The notes: generated by a model not told the origin, from the sequence alone. Positions 8,055 to 17,334 are shown, counted from the first letter of the stretch. The stretch is 64,000 nt of DNA from Bacillus sp. OK048 (GCF_900103525.1 NZ_FNHN01000004.1:186001-250000), one strand, 5' to 3'. Made by a program: numbers and translations.

Positions 8055-10808
8055 TTAATAAATCGTTTGAATACCCTTGCCTGCAATGGTGGTCCATTCA
8101 AATTGACGAAGCCTGACTTCGAATAATGTCAACGGATCGCGGAACATTTCTGGATTTGTATTCATTTTTTTCAAGATATCTTGTTTGGTCGATATTTGGG
8201 ATAATGATTCGTCAATTGCTTCATTTAATACTTTCAACGGCTGTCTATAAAACATGGTAATGTCTCGTTCCAATGATTTTTCAAATAGCTCAAATTGCTG
8301 GAAAAAATGTTGGATGATAACGGCCGTTGTTTCTGAATAGTTATCATTTTTTACAAATGCTTGGTATTTGTTATAAAGCATCGCTTTATTTTGAGATAAA
8401 GCTCCAAAAAGTTTTCCTGCACTTTTTAGTAAAAATTGTGAAGGCGTATTGCGAAGTAAAATATTGACCTTCTCTAATTGAAACCTACTCGTCATTCTAT
8501 CAGTATCACGGCGCCAATCATCAAGCACTTTAAAGTCGCATTCGATCTGAATTCGCTCTTCCCCATACAAGCTATTTAAGCCTTCAGCCATTTCATTTAA
8601 AAATTCCCGGCCTTGCTCAAATTCTTCTTTCCCCCTAATAATCCATTCTTGAAGGCATGCATAATACTTGGGCATGATTTCTTGCTCCAAGTAATCTTGT
8701 ACTCTACGATTCATCACATCATTAAGCTCCAGATGGATCGTACTAAAATCGCTGTCTTCCCTGATTAACTCGGAACTTTCTTGAAGTATTTTCGGGATAG
8801 CAATAGAGAGTTCGTTTTGGATGGATTCTTTACTAGCACGATAAGACTTTGTAATGGCCTTAATTTTTTGCGACTCGGCATCCTTGAATTGATTAAGAGC
8901 ACCATTTAACTTCATGACCACTTCTTCGTTCCAGCGAACAGATTCAATTAGTTGATTCTCAACATCAATTCTCTTTTGCAACAGTCTGGAAATAGTTGTT
9001 CTTATGAAAAATAAAAGCTTCGCCAAACGTTTGTCTGCTAAGTTTCTTGTATCTCGTATCGAATGAATAAACCCCTTTAAATCGACTAATTGCTGTCCCC
9101 GATCATATTGAGAGGAAAAGGCAAATACTTGTGCCGCTGGCAAATAGGACTGAATCTTTGAACTTGTTTCCTCAAAAATTCTGATTGCCTCTTGCTCATT
9201 CACAATTGTATCCATTTTATTCAAGAGAAAATGGACGGGAATATCGGGAGCAAGTTCATGAATTTGTGAAAGTATTGTCTTTTCTTTATCCGCAAACGGT
9301 GCATTTGCATCTAAGACAAATAATAATGTATCAGCCATTTGCAGATACTGAAGTACTTCATAACGGTCTTGATGGCTTCCATTTAGACCAGGTGTTTCAA
9401 TGAGTGCCAGTTTCTGCTCATATAAAAATGGAAACGGCTGTTGAAATTCAATGATTGATTCTAGCGCATTGCGACGTCGGTCCATTCGCTCTTGAAATTG
9501 CGCAAAATCTTCAAGTGAAACTGTTTCTTCATCTGTAATTTCAACGATAGTTAAATCCTCGTTGTCTTTAAACATCACGAGTGAAGAGGTAGGACTATCC
9601 TGAATCTCATCTCCAAGAATAGTATTAATAAAACCAGACTTCCCGCTGCCGCTAAAACCGGTAATGAACAGGTGATGGGTATCAAAATCATTCAATTGTT
9701 CTACCACCCAATTTAAACGGTTATTCTCACCCATATCATGGATTTTAGCCCAACCGATAATTCCCTTAAAGAGATCTAAACACTCTTCCCATTCATCGAT
9801 GTGGCAATCTGTTTCGCTAATAAGATTTTCAGCTTCACTGACCACTGACATACTAATGCTTGTAGGAAAGAGTTCATTCCATGATAAAACGGCGGCTGAT
9901 ACTATGACAGTCTGCTTTGGGGCAGATAAATGAAGCCAATTCGTCAAAAGGTCTGGAACTAGGTCTTCAAGTGTTTTTATAGAATAGTTTCCATTAATCA
10001 AAGCAAAATAGGTTTCATAATGGAGGTCAGAGAGCAATTCCAAATGATTGTTTCGACTAATTTCAAGATTGAGCAGCAGATGATTAACCTCTTTTAGCCA
10101 GGTAAAATAGGAATCCTCCCTTTTATACGAGTTCCAAATAGATGTTGTAAGCTCTTCGAACTTTTTCTGATCGATGCTATACAATTCAAATAGTGCTTGC
10201 ATGAAATAGTTGGGATATAGGTTCCTAGTAACCCCTTTTTGGACATATTCGTTCACTGTTTCAAACCATTCAAGTGAACTAGTTCGTTTTGCTTCGTTTA
10301 CCGCCAGTTCAATGGCATTTCCCCAATCCAGCTGTTCCTCAAAATAAGCACGGGCAATTGTTGTCACATTAGGATAATCTGGGTTCGAGTCGATTGTTTT
10401 TTTAATAATCGCTACAGCTTCCTCAAGCTTTCCTCGTTCAATAAAAAGAGAAAACAACTGAAGTGCCACTTCTGTTTTTAAAGTAAGATTGTTTGTATCG
10501 ATGGAAAGATAAAGGTCCTCTGCATTAGAAAGAAGACCTGATTCATAGTAGGCATCGGCTATATTTTTCCGTGCCCAACGTTCAAGCTCCCCTGCGATGT
10601 TTTCCCATTTAAATATAGCTGCTTCATAATCTCGATTATGAAAATAAATTTCTCCTTGGGCAAAACGAATAGATGTTAAATCCGGTAAATCCTTCTGAAG
10701 CTCTTCCTGATACGCGTCCCCTAACACTCGTAAGGGCTGCACATTTTCATGTTCATTTATGTACATGTGATAATATGTTTTTGTTATTAACTGACTTTCC
10801 AACGTCAT
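8055..10808 (-). CDS. TPR-repeat dynamin-like GTPase
   Basis: A 917-residue cytoplasmic protein. The first ~370 residues are helical repeats of TPR type (FAQGEIYFHNRDYEAAIFKW, NIADAYYESGLLSNAEDLYL, LFSLFIERGKLEEAVAI). A dynamin-family GTPase domain follows: G1 GFSGSGKS near residue 383, G3 ETPGLNG near 470 and G4 NKMD near 528. The last third is long alpha-helical and coiled-coil sequence of the kind found in bacterial dynamin-like proteins. The start at 10808 is chosen because AGGAGGG lies eight bases upstream; the in-frame ATG at 10850 lies upstream of that ribosome site. It is alone in its transcription unit. Membrane remodelling or protection is likely by family; the exact role is unknown. 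It is not the longer two-GTPase DynA form. Confidence 0.8.
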   Translation of the reverse strand: MTLESQLITKTYYHMYINEHENVQPLRVLGDAYQEELQKDLPDLTSIRFAQGEIYFHNRDYEAAIFKWENIAGELERWARKNIADAYYESGLLSNAEDLYLSIDTNNLTLKTEVALQLFSLFIERGKLEEAVAIIKKTIDSNPDYPNVTTIARAYFEEQLDWGNAIELAVNEAKRTSSLEWFETVNEYVQKGVTRNLYPNYFMQALFELYSIDQKKFEELTTSIWNSYKREDSYFTWLKEVNHLLLNLEISRNNHLELLSDLHYETYFALINGNYSIKTLEDLVPDLLTNWLHLSAPKQTVIVSAAVLSWNELFPTSISMSVVSEAENLISETDCHIDEWEECLDLFKGIIGWAKIHDMGENNRLNWVVEQLNDFDTHHLFITGFSGSGKSGFINTILGDEIQDSPTSSLVMFKDNEDLTIVEITDEETVSLEDFAQFQERMDRRRNALESIIEFQQPFPFLYEQKLALIETPGLNGSHQDRYEVLQYLQMADTLLFVLDANAPFADKEKTILSQIHELAPDIPVHFLLNKMDTIVNEQEAIRIFEETSSKIQSYLPAAQVFAFSSQYDRGQQLVDLKGFIHSIRDTRNLADKRLAKLLFFIRTTISRLLQKRIDVENQLIESVRWNEEVVMKLNGALNQFKDAESQKIKAITKSYRASKESIQNELSIAIPKILQESSELIREDSDFSTIHLELNDVMNRRVQDYLEQEIMPKYYACLQEWIIRGKEEFEQGREFLNEMAEGLNSLYGEERIQIECDFKVLDDWRRDTDRMTSRFQLEKVNILLRNTPSQFLLKSAGKLFGALSQNKAMLYNKYQAFVKNDNYSETTAVIIQHFFQQFELFEKSLERDITMFYRQPLKVLNEAIDESLSQISTKQDILKKMNTNPEMFRDPLTLFEVRLRQFEWTTIAGKGIQTIY

Positions 10809-11057
10809 GTCTGTTACCCTCCTATTACCATTACCACCACTTCTATGCATTCATATGGAAAAGAGGCAGATTTATTCCTCTATACAATTCGGACAATGTA
10901 CTCATTTTTAGTCCCTATTATATCGATTCTACCAAACGATTTTTTTATTCTCATTTCAATTATATGTCAATTTGAATACAAAGGCTTCATTTAGCCCTTC
11001 TACTTTTATATGAATTCCAAGTATAATGAATTCAAGCTACTTAAAGGAGAAATCACG

Positions 11058-11573
11058 TTGAAAAAGGATGAAGCTGCTTATTTGGCAGGTTTGATCGATC
11101 AATCAAAACCTGCCCCTTTTGCGATAAATAAAATAGAAACCATTAACGGAACATTGCCTCGATTTCATCAATGGACAAACGGTAAGCAAACTTTAGCCGG
11201 CTATGAAGTGACTAGGGTCGAGAGCGATACAAGCTATTACTTCCTTTTCATTGATTGGCACAGGAATGACAACTATTATTTAGTTATTTACCTGCAGAAT
11301 AAATCAAGCACAGCCGCAGAGATTAGAGTAATCGAGGAAATCGACGGAATTCCTCATATCATTTGGAGGTACACGCCGTTAAAACGCGACGGGAAAAACG
11401 ATCAAAGGAAAGCTTATTTTAAGCAAATGTTTGGTTCAACAACCGTACAAATCAAAATTCCTAAAACACCTTTAGAAGTGGAAGGATTCTTGAACCAATT
11501 ATTTCGACTCTGCCAAAACCGGATGAAAGCAGATAAAATCGTAGATGTTTTTGATTTTAATTTAAAAGAATAG
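11058..11573 (+). CDS. Conserved hypothetical protein
   Basis: A 171-residue soluble protein, not recognised. It starts at TTG 11058 with AAAGGAGA seven bases upstream; an ATG at 11010 is in frame but has no ribosome site. The sequence is mixed alpha/beta with no signal peptide or membrane segment. A central aromatic, hydrophobic strand region (SYYFLFIDWHRNDNYYLVIYLQNKS) and a C-terminal helix with one Cys are the only salient features. It is divergent from the GTPase gene and convergent with the amino-acid transporter. No function is assigned. Confidence 0.6.
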   Translation: MKKDEAAYLAGLIDQSKPAPFAINKIETINGTLPRFHQWTNGKQTLAGYEVTRVESDTSYYFLFIDWHRNDNYYLVIYLQNKSSTAAEIRVIEEIDGIPHIIWRYTPLKRDGKNDQRKAYFKQMFGSTTVQIKIPKTPLEVEGFLNQLFRLCQNRMKADKIVDVFDFNLKE

Positions 11574-11595
11574 GGAGGCTACCAGCTCCCTATTC
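11568..11595. terminator. Bidirectional terminator hairpin
   Basis: GAATAGGGAG / CTCCCTATTC with an eight-base loop overlaps the stop of the plus-strand gene. The minus strand reads TTCTTTT after the stem, ending the ABC transporter operon. Confidence 0.7.
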
Positions 11596-12318
11596 CTATA
11601 AAACTTTACTCAAAAATGCTTTTGTTCGATCTCCTTTTGGATGATCAAATAATTCACTAGGAGTATTTTCTTCAACGATGAATCCGCCATCCATAAAAAT
11701 TACGCGGTCCCCTACTTCCTTGGCAAAGCCCATTTCATGGGTTACTACCACCATCGTCATGCCCTCTTTAGCAAGCTGTTTCATTACCTCCAAAACTTCG
11801 CCGACCATTTCAGGGTCGAGTGCCGAAGTCGGTTCATCAAACAGCATGATTTTTGGTTCCATTGCTAGCGCTCTTGCAATCGCAACACGCTGCTTCTGTC
11901 CTCCTGACAAGGAATCTGGAAACGCCTCTGCTTTATCCTCTAATCCTACTTTCTTTAACAATGCCAGCCCTTTTTTTCTTGCTTCTCCTGCAGAAATATT
12001 TCTTACCTTCATGGGCGCTAGCATGATATTTTCGATAACCTTTTTATGTGGGAAAAGATTAAACTGCTGAAAGACCATTCCCACTTCTGTTCGAACTTTA
12101 TTAATATCTGACTTCTTGTCGGTAATATCAATTCCTTCAATATAGACATGACCATCAGTAATCGATTCTAAGAGATTAATACAGCGCAAGAATGTAGATT
12201 TCCCTGAACCTGATGGACCAATAACCACGACTACCTCTTGCGGTTTAACAGTAACATTTATGTCTCTTAACACTTCATTTGTTCCAAACGACTTTTTTAA
12301 ATTTTTCACTTCGATCAT
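11596..12318 (-). CDS. Amino-acid ABC transporter ATP-binding protein
   Basis: A 240-residue ATPase of the polar amino-acid uptake (PAAT, GlnQ/ArtR/HisP) family. Walker A is GPSGSGKST, the Q-loop region [13 protein letters not shown], the ABC signature [15 protein letters not shown], Walker [14 protein letters not shown], and the H-loop is in VVVTHEMGF. It overlaps the permease gene by four bases, showing translational coupling, and is the last gene of the substrate-binding protein/permease/ATPase operon. Sequence alone cannot separate glutamine, arginine or cystine specificity. Confidence 0.93.
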   Translation of the reverse strand: MIEVKNLKKSFGTNEVLRDINVTVKPQEVVVVIGPSGSGKSTFLRCINLLESITDGHVYIEGIDITDKKSDINKVRTEVGMVFQQFNLFPHKKVIENIMLAPMKVRNISAGEARKKGLALLKKVGLEDKAEAFPDSLSGGQKQRVAIARALAMEPKIMLFDEPTSALDPEMVGEVLEVMKQLAKEGMTMVVVTHEMGFAKEVGDRVIFMDGGFIVEENTPSELFDHPKGDRTKAFLSKVL

Positions 12319-12971
12319 TCTGTTGACAGCCTCCTTTCAAGACGACTCAATAAGAAGCTTAAGGATACAGTTAATAATAGATAAATAATTGCTGCTGTGA
12401 TATATGGCTCCCATACGCGGAAATATTGACCTTGCATGGCTCGTCCCCAATACATAAGTTCGGGAGCTGCGACGATCGAAGCGAGTGAAGATTCTTTTAT
12501 TAAGACAATAAATTCATTGCCTAATGGTGGAATCATTCGTTTAAACGCTTGTGGAAGAATAACATAACGCATAGCTTGGACATGAGTCATTCCGAGAGAA
12601 CGGGAAGCTTCCATTTGCCCCTTATCAATCGATTGAATACCTGCACGGAAAATTTCAGCTATGTAGGCTGCAGAATTTAATGACAGCGTCAAAATGGTTG
12701 CCGCAATCGCATTCGTCCCTCCAGTAAACAGGGGTACTACCGCAAAATGAATTAACATAATTTGTACGAGCATTGGTGTACCACGGAAAATAGTAATATA
12801 AATGCCAAACGGCAAGGATATGAATTTATTTTTCATCATTTTTCCTAATCCGATAAACAATCCAAGTACTGTTCCTATTAATATACCAGCCAACGAAAGT
12901 CCAATTGTCAGCAGTGTCCCCTTTAGAAAAAAGGGTGCGTATTCTGCTAAAATATCCCATTGTATCCCCAT
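12315..12971 (-). CDS. Amino-acid ABC transporter permease
   Basis: A 218-residue inner-membrane permease of the HisM/GlnP type. It has about five membrane segments and the EAA-like motif [34 protein letters not shown] near residues 125-155, which docks the ATPase. AGGGGGA precedes the ATG. It lies 106 bases after the binding-protein gene, across a hairpin that probably lowers its expression relative to the binding protein. Confidence 0.93.
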   Translation of the reverse strand: MGIQWDILAEYAPFFLKGTLLTIGLSLAGILIGTVLGLFIGLGKMMKNKFISLPFGIYITIFRGTPMLVQIMLIHFAVVPLFTGGTNAIAATILTLSLNSAAYIAEIFRAGIQSIDKGQMEASRSLGMTHVQAMRYVILPQAFKRMIPPLGNEFIVLIKESSLASIVAAPELMYWGRAMQGQYFRVWEPYITAAIIYLLLTVSLSFLLSRLERRLSTE

Positions 12972-13031
12972 AAAAATCCCCCTATTACTACGTGTCCCTC
13001 TGTATTAATTTTGTAAGATTAATATAAAACC

Positions 13032-13076
13032 AAAAATTGCGTAACTGCAGGTTTTATGAGTTACGCAATTTTTTCA
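13032..13076 (-). terminator. Intra-operon terminator or attenuating hairpin
   Basis: AAAAATTGCGTAACT / AGTTACGCAATTTTTT directly after the binding-protein stop and before the permease. Such hairpins in ABC importer operons give more binding protein than permease; that role is inferred. Confidence 0.75.
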
Positions 13077-13077
13077 C

Positions 13078-13893
13078 TTATTGTTGGTCTTTTAAGATTT
13101 GGATATTTGGATCAACCTTAAACCATTTTTTATAGATTTCAGCATATGTGCCATTATCCAATATCTCATTTAATGCCTTATTAAAATCAGCTCTTATCTT
13201 GCTTCCTTTTACAAACATCATTCCATAAAATTCCTGGTCAAATGCACCCTTATCTTCAATGATGATAAATTTATCATTCGGATTATTTTTTGCATATTCT
13301 TCGATAACAGTATTATCTGCGACAACAGCGTCTGCTCCACCAGCCTTAAGCTCAAGAATAGCTAAATTATTGTTTTCAAACTTTTTTATCTGGTCACTAT
13401 TTTTACCAAGAAGACCTTCGACTGCTTCCTGTCCAGTTGTTGCATTTTGAACAGCCACTTTTTTGTCTTTTAAATCTTCAGCAGTTTTGATAGCGCTTCC
13501 TTCTGGTACCATGATTTTATTTGTAGATAAAAAATATGGCACAGAGAATTCATAGGTTTTCTTACGCTCGTCATTAATCGTAATGGATGAAATACCGATA
13601 TCGGCAATTTTCTTATCTAACTCTACGAAAATTGGATCCCAGCCAGTATGAGCAATATCAACTTCATATCCAGCTTCTTTCGCTACTGCTTTAACTAAAT
13701 CAATATCAAATCCAACAATTTCTCCTTTATCCTGATACTCAAAAGGTGCATATGCTGCGTCCGTTACAACGCGGAGTTTTTTCTCCTTGTCAGAATTTGA
13801 TCCATTACCACTCGTTTCACTTGAACCACAGGCAGTGAGAATTAACATGAATGCCATGACCATGAGCGTTGTTAAAAGTTTAATCTTCTTCAT
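13078..13893 (-). CDS. Amino-acid ABC transporter substrate-binding lipoprotein
   Basis: A 271-residue family-3 solute-binding protein. The lipobox LTAC places the lipidated cysteine at residue 22, followed by a Ser/Gly/Asn-rich tether. The mature part opens with the family signature APFEYQDKGEIVGFDIDLVKAVAKEAG and contains DIGISSITINDERKKTYEFSVPYF and VAVQNATTGQEAVE. It is the first gene of the importer operon, with ribosome site GGGGGG nine bases before ATG. The ligand is a polar or charged amino acid by family; which one is not decidable here. Confidence 0.93.
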   Translation of the reverse strand: MKKIKLLTTLMVMAFMLILTACGSSETSGNGSNSDKEKKLRVVTDAAYAPFEYQDKGEIVGFDIDLVKAVAKEAGYEVDIAHTGWDPIFVELDKKIADIGISSITINDERKKTYEFSVPYFLSTNKIMVPEGSAIKTAEDLKDKKVAVQNATTGQEAVEGLLGKNSDQIKKFENNNLAILELKAGGADAVVADNTVIEEYAKNNPNDKFIIIEDKGAFDQEFYGMMFVKGSKIRADFNKALNEILDNGTYAEIYKKWFKVDPNIQILKDQQ

Positions 13894-14051
13894 TTTTATC
13901 CCCCTAATGTTTTTGTAAAAAAATTAATCTTTAAAACATTTGTAATTTTTAGAATATAAATGATTATAACTTTTTTTGATTACTTATTCAATCTTTTATT
14001 AAGATAACTTTACTAATTTACTATATTAGAGTGACTAAAAAACAATATAGA

Positions 14052-14108
14052 AATAATGACTCAATCGAGTCTGAATTGAAGAGATAAAAAATGTTTGTCG
14101 TCATTATT
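14052..14108. repeat. Inverted repeat in the region between the binding-protein gene and the coiled-coil gene
   Basis: AATAATGAC and GTCATTATT face each other across 39 bases that contain a smaller inverted repeat (TCAAT-N9-ATTGA). The 368-base divergent region 13894-14261 otherwise shows only AT-rich promoter-like sequence. The function is unknown; operator or transcript structure are both possible. Confidence 0.4.
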
Positions 14109-14261
14109 CTTCTTTATACACAGATGATCCAAAGGTTGACGAACAAGAAATTCCTATGCGACTTTTTTCCCCGAGTAAAGAGCTGTCTAGGCAGCTGCCC
14201 ACACTCTCCGCTCATACCTACATAATCTATAGGGTATTAAATCAAAAGGGAGAGTTGCCCC

Positions 14262-14552
14262 ATGTATCCTTATGGCCATTATCAAGCACCGCCAGTACAG
14301 TATGATTACAATATGTATGATCCTTATGCCCAGCAAGACCTGTATTCACCACAAGATCAGTTTGACCCGTATGATCCAGATAGACAGCCACAACAACTGG
14401 AGCGCAGAGTCAATCAGCTTGAAAGACAAAATCAACTGCAAGAAAGAGAAATCAATCAACTTCAACGTCGCCTTCAACGTGTCAATCAACGCCTGCGCCA
14501 AGTCGAAAGAAGACTTAACATCGCATTCACTCCATTTGATGGAGAATTTTAA
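14262..14552 (+). CDS. Small Tyr/Gln/Asp-rich coiled-coil protein
   Basis: A 96-residue protein with two parts. Residues 1-45 are rich in Tyr, Pro, Asp and Gln ([18 protein letters not shown]). Residues 46-85 are a strongly predicted coiled coil of Gln/Arg/Leu heptads ([20 protein letters not shown]). The ribosome site GGGAGAG precedes ATG by about eight bases and a terminator follows, so it is a real monocistronic gene. The composition recalls small spore-coat or spore-associated proteins, but no family is recognised and the role is unknown. Confidence 0.7.
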   Translation: MYPYGHYQAPPVQYDYNMYDPYAQQDLYSPQDQFDPYDPDRQPQQLERRVNQLERQNQLQEREINQLQRRLQRVNQRLRQVERRLNIAFTPFDGEF

Positions 14553-14559
14553 GATAACC

Positions 14560-14592
14560 AAAGAACCGGGCCATGCGCTCGGTTCTTTTTAT
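14560..14592 (+). terminator. Terminator after the coiled-coil gene
   Basis: AAGAACCG / CGGTTCTT stem followed by TTTTT. Confidence 0.85.
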
Positions 14593-14621
14593 ATAAAAAG
14601 GCAGGCTAAAATCTAAATCGA

Positions 14622-14638
14622 TGTCAGATAATCTGACA
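14622..14638 (+). promoter_or_regulatory. TnrA box upstream of tnrA
   Basis: TGTCAGATAATCTGACA matches the consensus TGTNA-N7-TNACA at every defined position. A TAAAAT -10 at 14668-14673 puts the box centre near -50, the position known for TnrA-activated promoters. tnrA is therefore probably autoactivated. Confidence 0.85.
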
Positions 14639-14698
14639 TATAGTATTGTAAATATTCTAAATTCTAATAAAATAAATAAAAGAGGAGTGAGAGCAATA

Positions 14699-15034
14699 AT
14701 GACAAACGATTTTTCCTATAAAGATAAGAAAGTGATAACCATTGGGATTGTCAGGGATCTCACTGGGCTTTCAGAGAGGCAAATACGCTATTATGAAGAA
14801 CGCAAACTAATTTTCCCCGAAAGATCTTCAGGTGGAAGCCGAAAATATTCATTCGCAGATGTTGAGTTATTAGTTGAAATTGCCAACAAGATCGAAGATG
14901 GGGTTCAGACCCACGAAATTAGAAAAGAAATGCTACGGGCTCAGAAGAAACATAATCAAGAGGATATTCGAAGAAAGATGATCCAAGGACAATTGAATGC
15001 ACAATTTGGTATACGAAAAGGCCCATCTTCTTAA
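14699..15034 (+). CDS. tnrA: Nitrogen-responsive MerR-family regulator TnrA
   Basis: A 111-residue MerR-type regulator. KKVITIGIVRDLTGLSERQIRYYEERKLIFP is the winged helix-turn-helix shared by GlnR and TnrA. The single short C-terminal part (EDIRRKMIQGQLNAQFG) matches TnrA, whose tail binds feedback-inhibited glutamine synthetase, rather than GlnR. TnrA activates ammonium, nitrate and amino-acid uptake genes under nitrogen limitation. ATG 14699 follows GAGGAG; an earlier in-frame start at 14621 would lie inside the TnrA box and is rejected. It lies beside the ammonium transporter, a classical target. Confidence 0.93.
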   Translation: MTNDFSYKDKKVITIGIVRDLTGLSERQIRYYEERKLIFPERSSGGSRKYSFADVELLVEIANKIEDGVQTHEIRKEMLRAQKKHNQEDIRRKMIQGQLNAQFGIRKGPSS

Positions 15035-15055
15035 TTAGGAGGATGGATTTTTTTG
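15021..15055 (+). terminator. Terminator overlapping the end of tnrA
   Basis: CCATCTTCT / AGGAGGATGG stem followed by a seven-T run; it starts in the last codons of tnrA. Confidence 0.65.
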
Positions 15056-15187
15056 TTTAGGCTGCGTTAAAGGTGCATGTTGGACCGTTATTGAGGACAA
15101 ATCCTCCTTGATGCTTCATTTGTTTTGTCCTCAAGCGCTCTTCTTAAGAACAAATCCTCCAGCTCCTAATTGAGTTTTCAAATACTA

Positions 15188-15204
15188 TGTCAGGAAACCT
15201 CACT
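15188..15204 (+). promoter_or_regulatory. Near-consensus TnrA box upstream of the ammonium transporter
   Basis: TGTCAGGAAACCTCACT fits TGTNA-N7-TNACA except for the last base. It lies about 90 bases before the start codon, with an AT-rich -10-like stretch about 40 bases downstream. Nitrogen-limited activation is inferred. Confidence 0.6.
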
Positions 15205-15292
15205 CAATTGTAGAATCCTCACTAAATCCATGTAAAAATACAAATACACAGAATCTCAAGAAGATTATCACAAACTAAAAGGGGGAGAAATG

Positions 15293-16573
15293 ATGGATAC
15301 TTTATTCTTAATGAATAGCTTATGGGTAATGGTTGGGGCAGTACTTGTCATTCTAATGATTGGAGGTTTTATCCTTCTAGAAACGGGATCAACCCGAATG
15401 AAAAATGCCGGACATATCGCCGGGAAAACAATCCTTACCTTTGGCATCTCTTCTATCGTATTTTGGGCAGTAGGTTATGGGTTAATCTTCGGCAAAGGAA
15501 ATCCACTTATCGGACTTTCGGACTTCTTTTACTCTGGGTATGACATCGATGGTCTAGCACTTTCCGGTTCCGTATACTTTTTATTCCAATTAGCCTTTGC
15601 TGGTATATCCTTAACGATTGCATTTGGAGGTTTTGCAGAAAGAGCAAAATTAGGAGCATACCTTGTATTCGCCGTACTATTCTCCGTGATTGTTTATCCG
15701 CCTATCGCCCACTGGATTTGGGGCGGCGGCTGGTTAGCAGAACATGGGAAGCAGGACTTTGCTGGTTCTACAGTTGTCCATTTAACAGGAGCGATGGCAG
15801 CTCTTGCAGCTACTTTAGTCCTTAAGCCTCGGATTGGAAAATACAATAAAGATGGTTCCGCAAACAATCTAGCAGGTCATAACCAAGTATTTACTGCACT
15901 TAGCGTGTTAATTTTATGGGTTGGCTGGTTTGGATTTAATGCAGGCAGTACGGTTTCTGTTGACGCTGCATTCTTCGGCTTCGTAGCACTAAATACCAAC
16001 TTAGCTGCCGGAGCCGGCGTTATCGCAGCGATGATAATTACTTGGATGGTAATGGGGAAAGCGGATGTTCCAATGATGCTTAACGGTGCGTTAGCAGGTT
16101 TAGTAGCGATTACCGCTTCCTGCGCCTTTGTCGACACATGGGCTGCAGTTCTAATTGGGTTCATCTCTGGTATCCTGGTATTTTATAGCATTCGTTTCTT
16201 CGAAAGTAGAAAAATTGATGATCCAATTGCTGCCTTGTCCGTTCACGGAACGGCTGGTATATGGGGAACGCTGTCTACTGGATTTTTTGCAACACCAGAA
16301 TTAGCAACCGTTGGGCAGCCAGGATTATTCTATGGCGGCGGCCTGCACCAGCTTGGAGTTCAAGCATTAGGTGTAGTCAGCAGTGGCGTATTTGCTTTTA
16401 TTGTATCCTTCATCCTATTAACAATTATGAAGGCAGTGATGAATGGCTTGCGTGTGACCGAAGAAGAAGAAATTATCGGTCTTGATATGAGCGAGCACGG
16501 AAGCTATGGTTACCCTGAAATGGTGAAAATGGAAAAAACGATACTAAATCCAAAGACAAAGCTAAATGCTTAA
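15293..16573 (+). CDS. amtB: Ammonium transporter (Amt family)
   Basis: A 426-residue Amt/Mep/Rh channel with about eleven membrane segments. The signature region includes HWIWGGGWLAEHGKQDFAGSTVVHLTGAMAALAATLVL (pore His and twin-His context) and a later LSVHGTAGIWGTLSTGFFA. The N-terminus (LLETGSTRMKNAGHIA) is of the subfamily with a Glu in place of the YGG motif of E. coli AmtB and B. subtilis NrgA. The second of two ATGs is chosen by spacing from GGGGGAG. Unlike many bacilli, no glnK/nrgB PII gene follows, only a hairpin and a gene-free stretch. Confidence 0.92.
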   Translation: MDTLFLMNSLWVMVGAVLVILMIGGFILLETGSTRMKNAGHIAGKTILTFGISSIVFWAVGYGLIFGKGNPLIGLSDFFYSGYDIDGLALSGSVYFLFQLAFAGISLTIAFGGFAERAKLGAYLVFAVLFSVIVYPPIAHWIWGGGWLAEHGKQDFAGSTVVHLTGAMAALAATLVLKPRIGKYNKDGSANNLAGHNQVFTALSVLILWVGWFGFNAGSTVSVDAAFFGFVALNTNLAAGAGVIAAMIITWMVMGKADVPMMLNGALAGLVAITASCAFVDTWAAVLIGFISGILVFYSIRFFESRKIDDPIAALSVHGTAGIWGTLSTGFFATPELATVGQPGLFYGGGLHQLGVQALGVVSSGVFAFIVSFILLTIMKAVMNGLRVTEEEEIIGLDMSEHGSYGYPEMVKMEKTILNPKTKLNA

Positions 16574-16587
16574 TTTCACCTTTCACT

Positions 16588-16611
16588 CCCCTTTTCAAAG
16601 TAGAAAAGGGG
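16588..16611 (+). terminator. Hairpin after amtB
   Basis: CCCCTTTTC / GAAAAGGGG perfect stem with a six-base loop, but no T run follows, so it may act in mRNA stability rather than termination. Confidence 0.55.
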
Positions 16612-17112
16612 TATCGGGGTACTTCGCCAACTACTTGTAGAATCACACGGGTCACATACAGGTTCCTTATATTTGAAGGAAAAAGCTCAATTTCCATTTG
16701 TGAATGCAATCTGTCTATTGGCGATAAATGCGAGGATGCTCGAAACCTCTACTCTTTCCCGGCTAGAGATGCTACCTGAAAGTAGACTTCCTTCTATAAA
16801 GAAAGAAGTATATAAAAACCAGTTTTTAAAATTACTAGTTTTCCACCTATCGTATTCAAAACCTGACAATTATGAAGATAGCCATTATCTACTTATGAAT
16901 TCGCTCTCAAAAAAACAATAGGTAGTAGTGATAGATATTGTAGAAAACTAATTGTCTTTTCTTTTGTATGGATTCTCTAATAAAACCAAGCTATTTATCA
17001 GTCCACTATAGTAGAAACCGCGCGTAAAATACCTCCTTTTCACCCTTCTTTTGAAACTTAAAAAAAAATTTTTTCACTATTTTTATTCACCCCCAACCTT
17101 AATATGACAGGA
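16612..17112. other. Gene-free stretch between amtB and the ilv promoter
   Basis: About 500 bases with no convincing gene. Open frames on either strand (for example 16673-16921 plus, 16687-16869 minus) lack ribosome sites and show no family resemblance. It may hold decayed sequence. The last part is the AT-rich upstream region of the ilv/leu promoter. Confidence 0.5.
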
Positions 17113-17127
17113 ATGGAAACGCTAACA
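17113..17127 (+). promoter_or_regulatory. cre site (CcpA operator) upstream of the ilv/leu block
   Basis: ATGGAAACGCTAACA fits the cre consensus WTGNAANCGNWNNCW at all positions. Its centre lies about 79 bases before the predicted transcription start. In B. subtilis CcpA activates ilv-leu from an upstream cre, so activation rather than repression is expected here. Confidence 0.75.
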
Positions 17128-17163
17128 ATAAACTCAATTTATTTGAATTGTCAGATTTTATTG

Positions 17164-17192
17164 TTGACCCAAATTTGGATTGGGTGTAAGAT
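17164..17192 (+). promoter_or_regulatory. Promoter of ilvE-ilvD
   Basis: TTGACC (17164-17169) and TAAGAT (17187-17192) with a 17-base spacer. The spacer with its flanks holds an inverted repeat CCCAA-N7-TTGGG that could be an operator. Start is expected near 17199, giving a ~135-base leader without T-box features. Confidence 0.65.
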
Positions 17193-17334
17193 TACTGAAA
17201 ATATAATTTGCATTAAATATTCTTACAATTAAACATGCCTTCTGTCATCCATACATAGGAGATATGGCATAGATGTTATTTACATTTAATTTTCGACTAT
17301 CTAAAGTGTTTTATGACTAAAAGGAGTGGTTAGG

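Noticed and set aside
16673..16921. Small gene after amtB
   Set aside because: Open frames on both strands overlap, have no ribosome site and resemble no family.
17146..17160. CodY box upstream of ilvE
   Set aside because: AATTGTCAGATTTTA matches the 15-base consensus at only about ten positions, too few to claim.
17199..17334. T-box or other riboswitch in the ilvE leader
   Set aside because: No T-box sequence, terminator or antiterminator stems are found in the leader.
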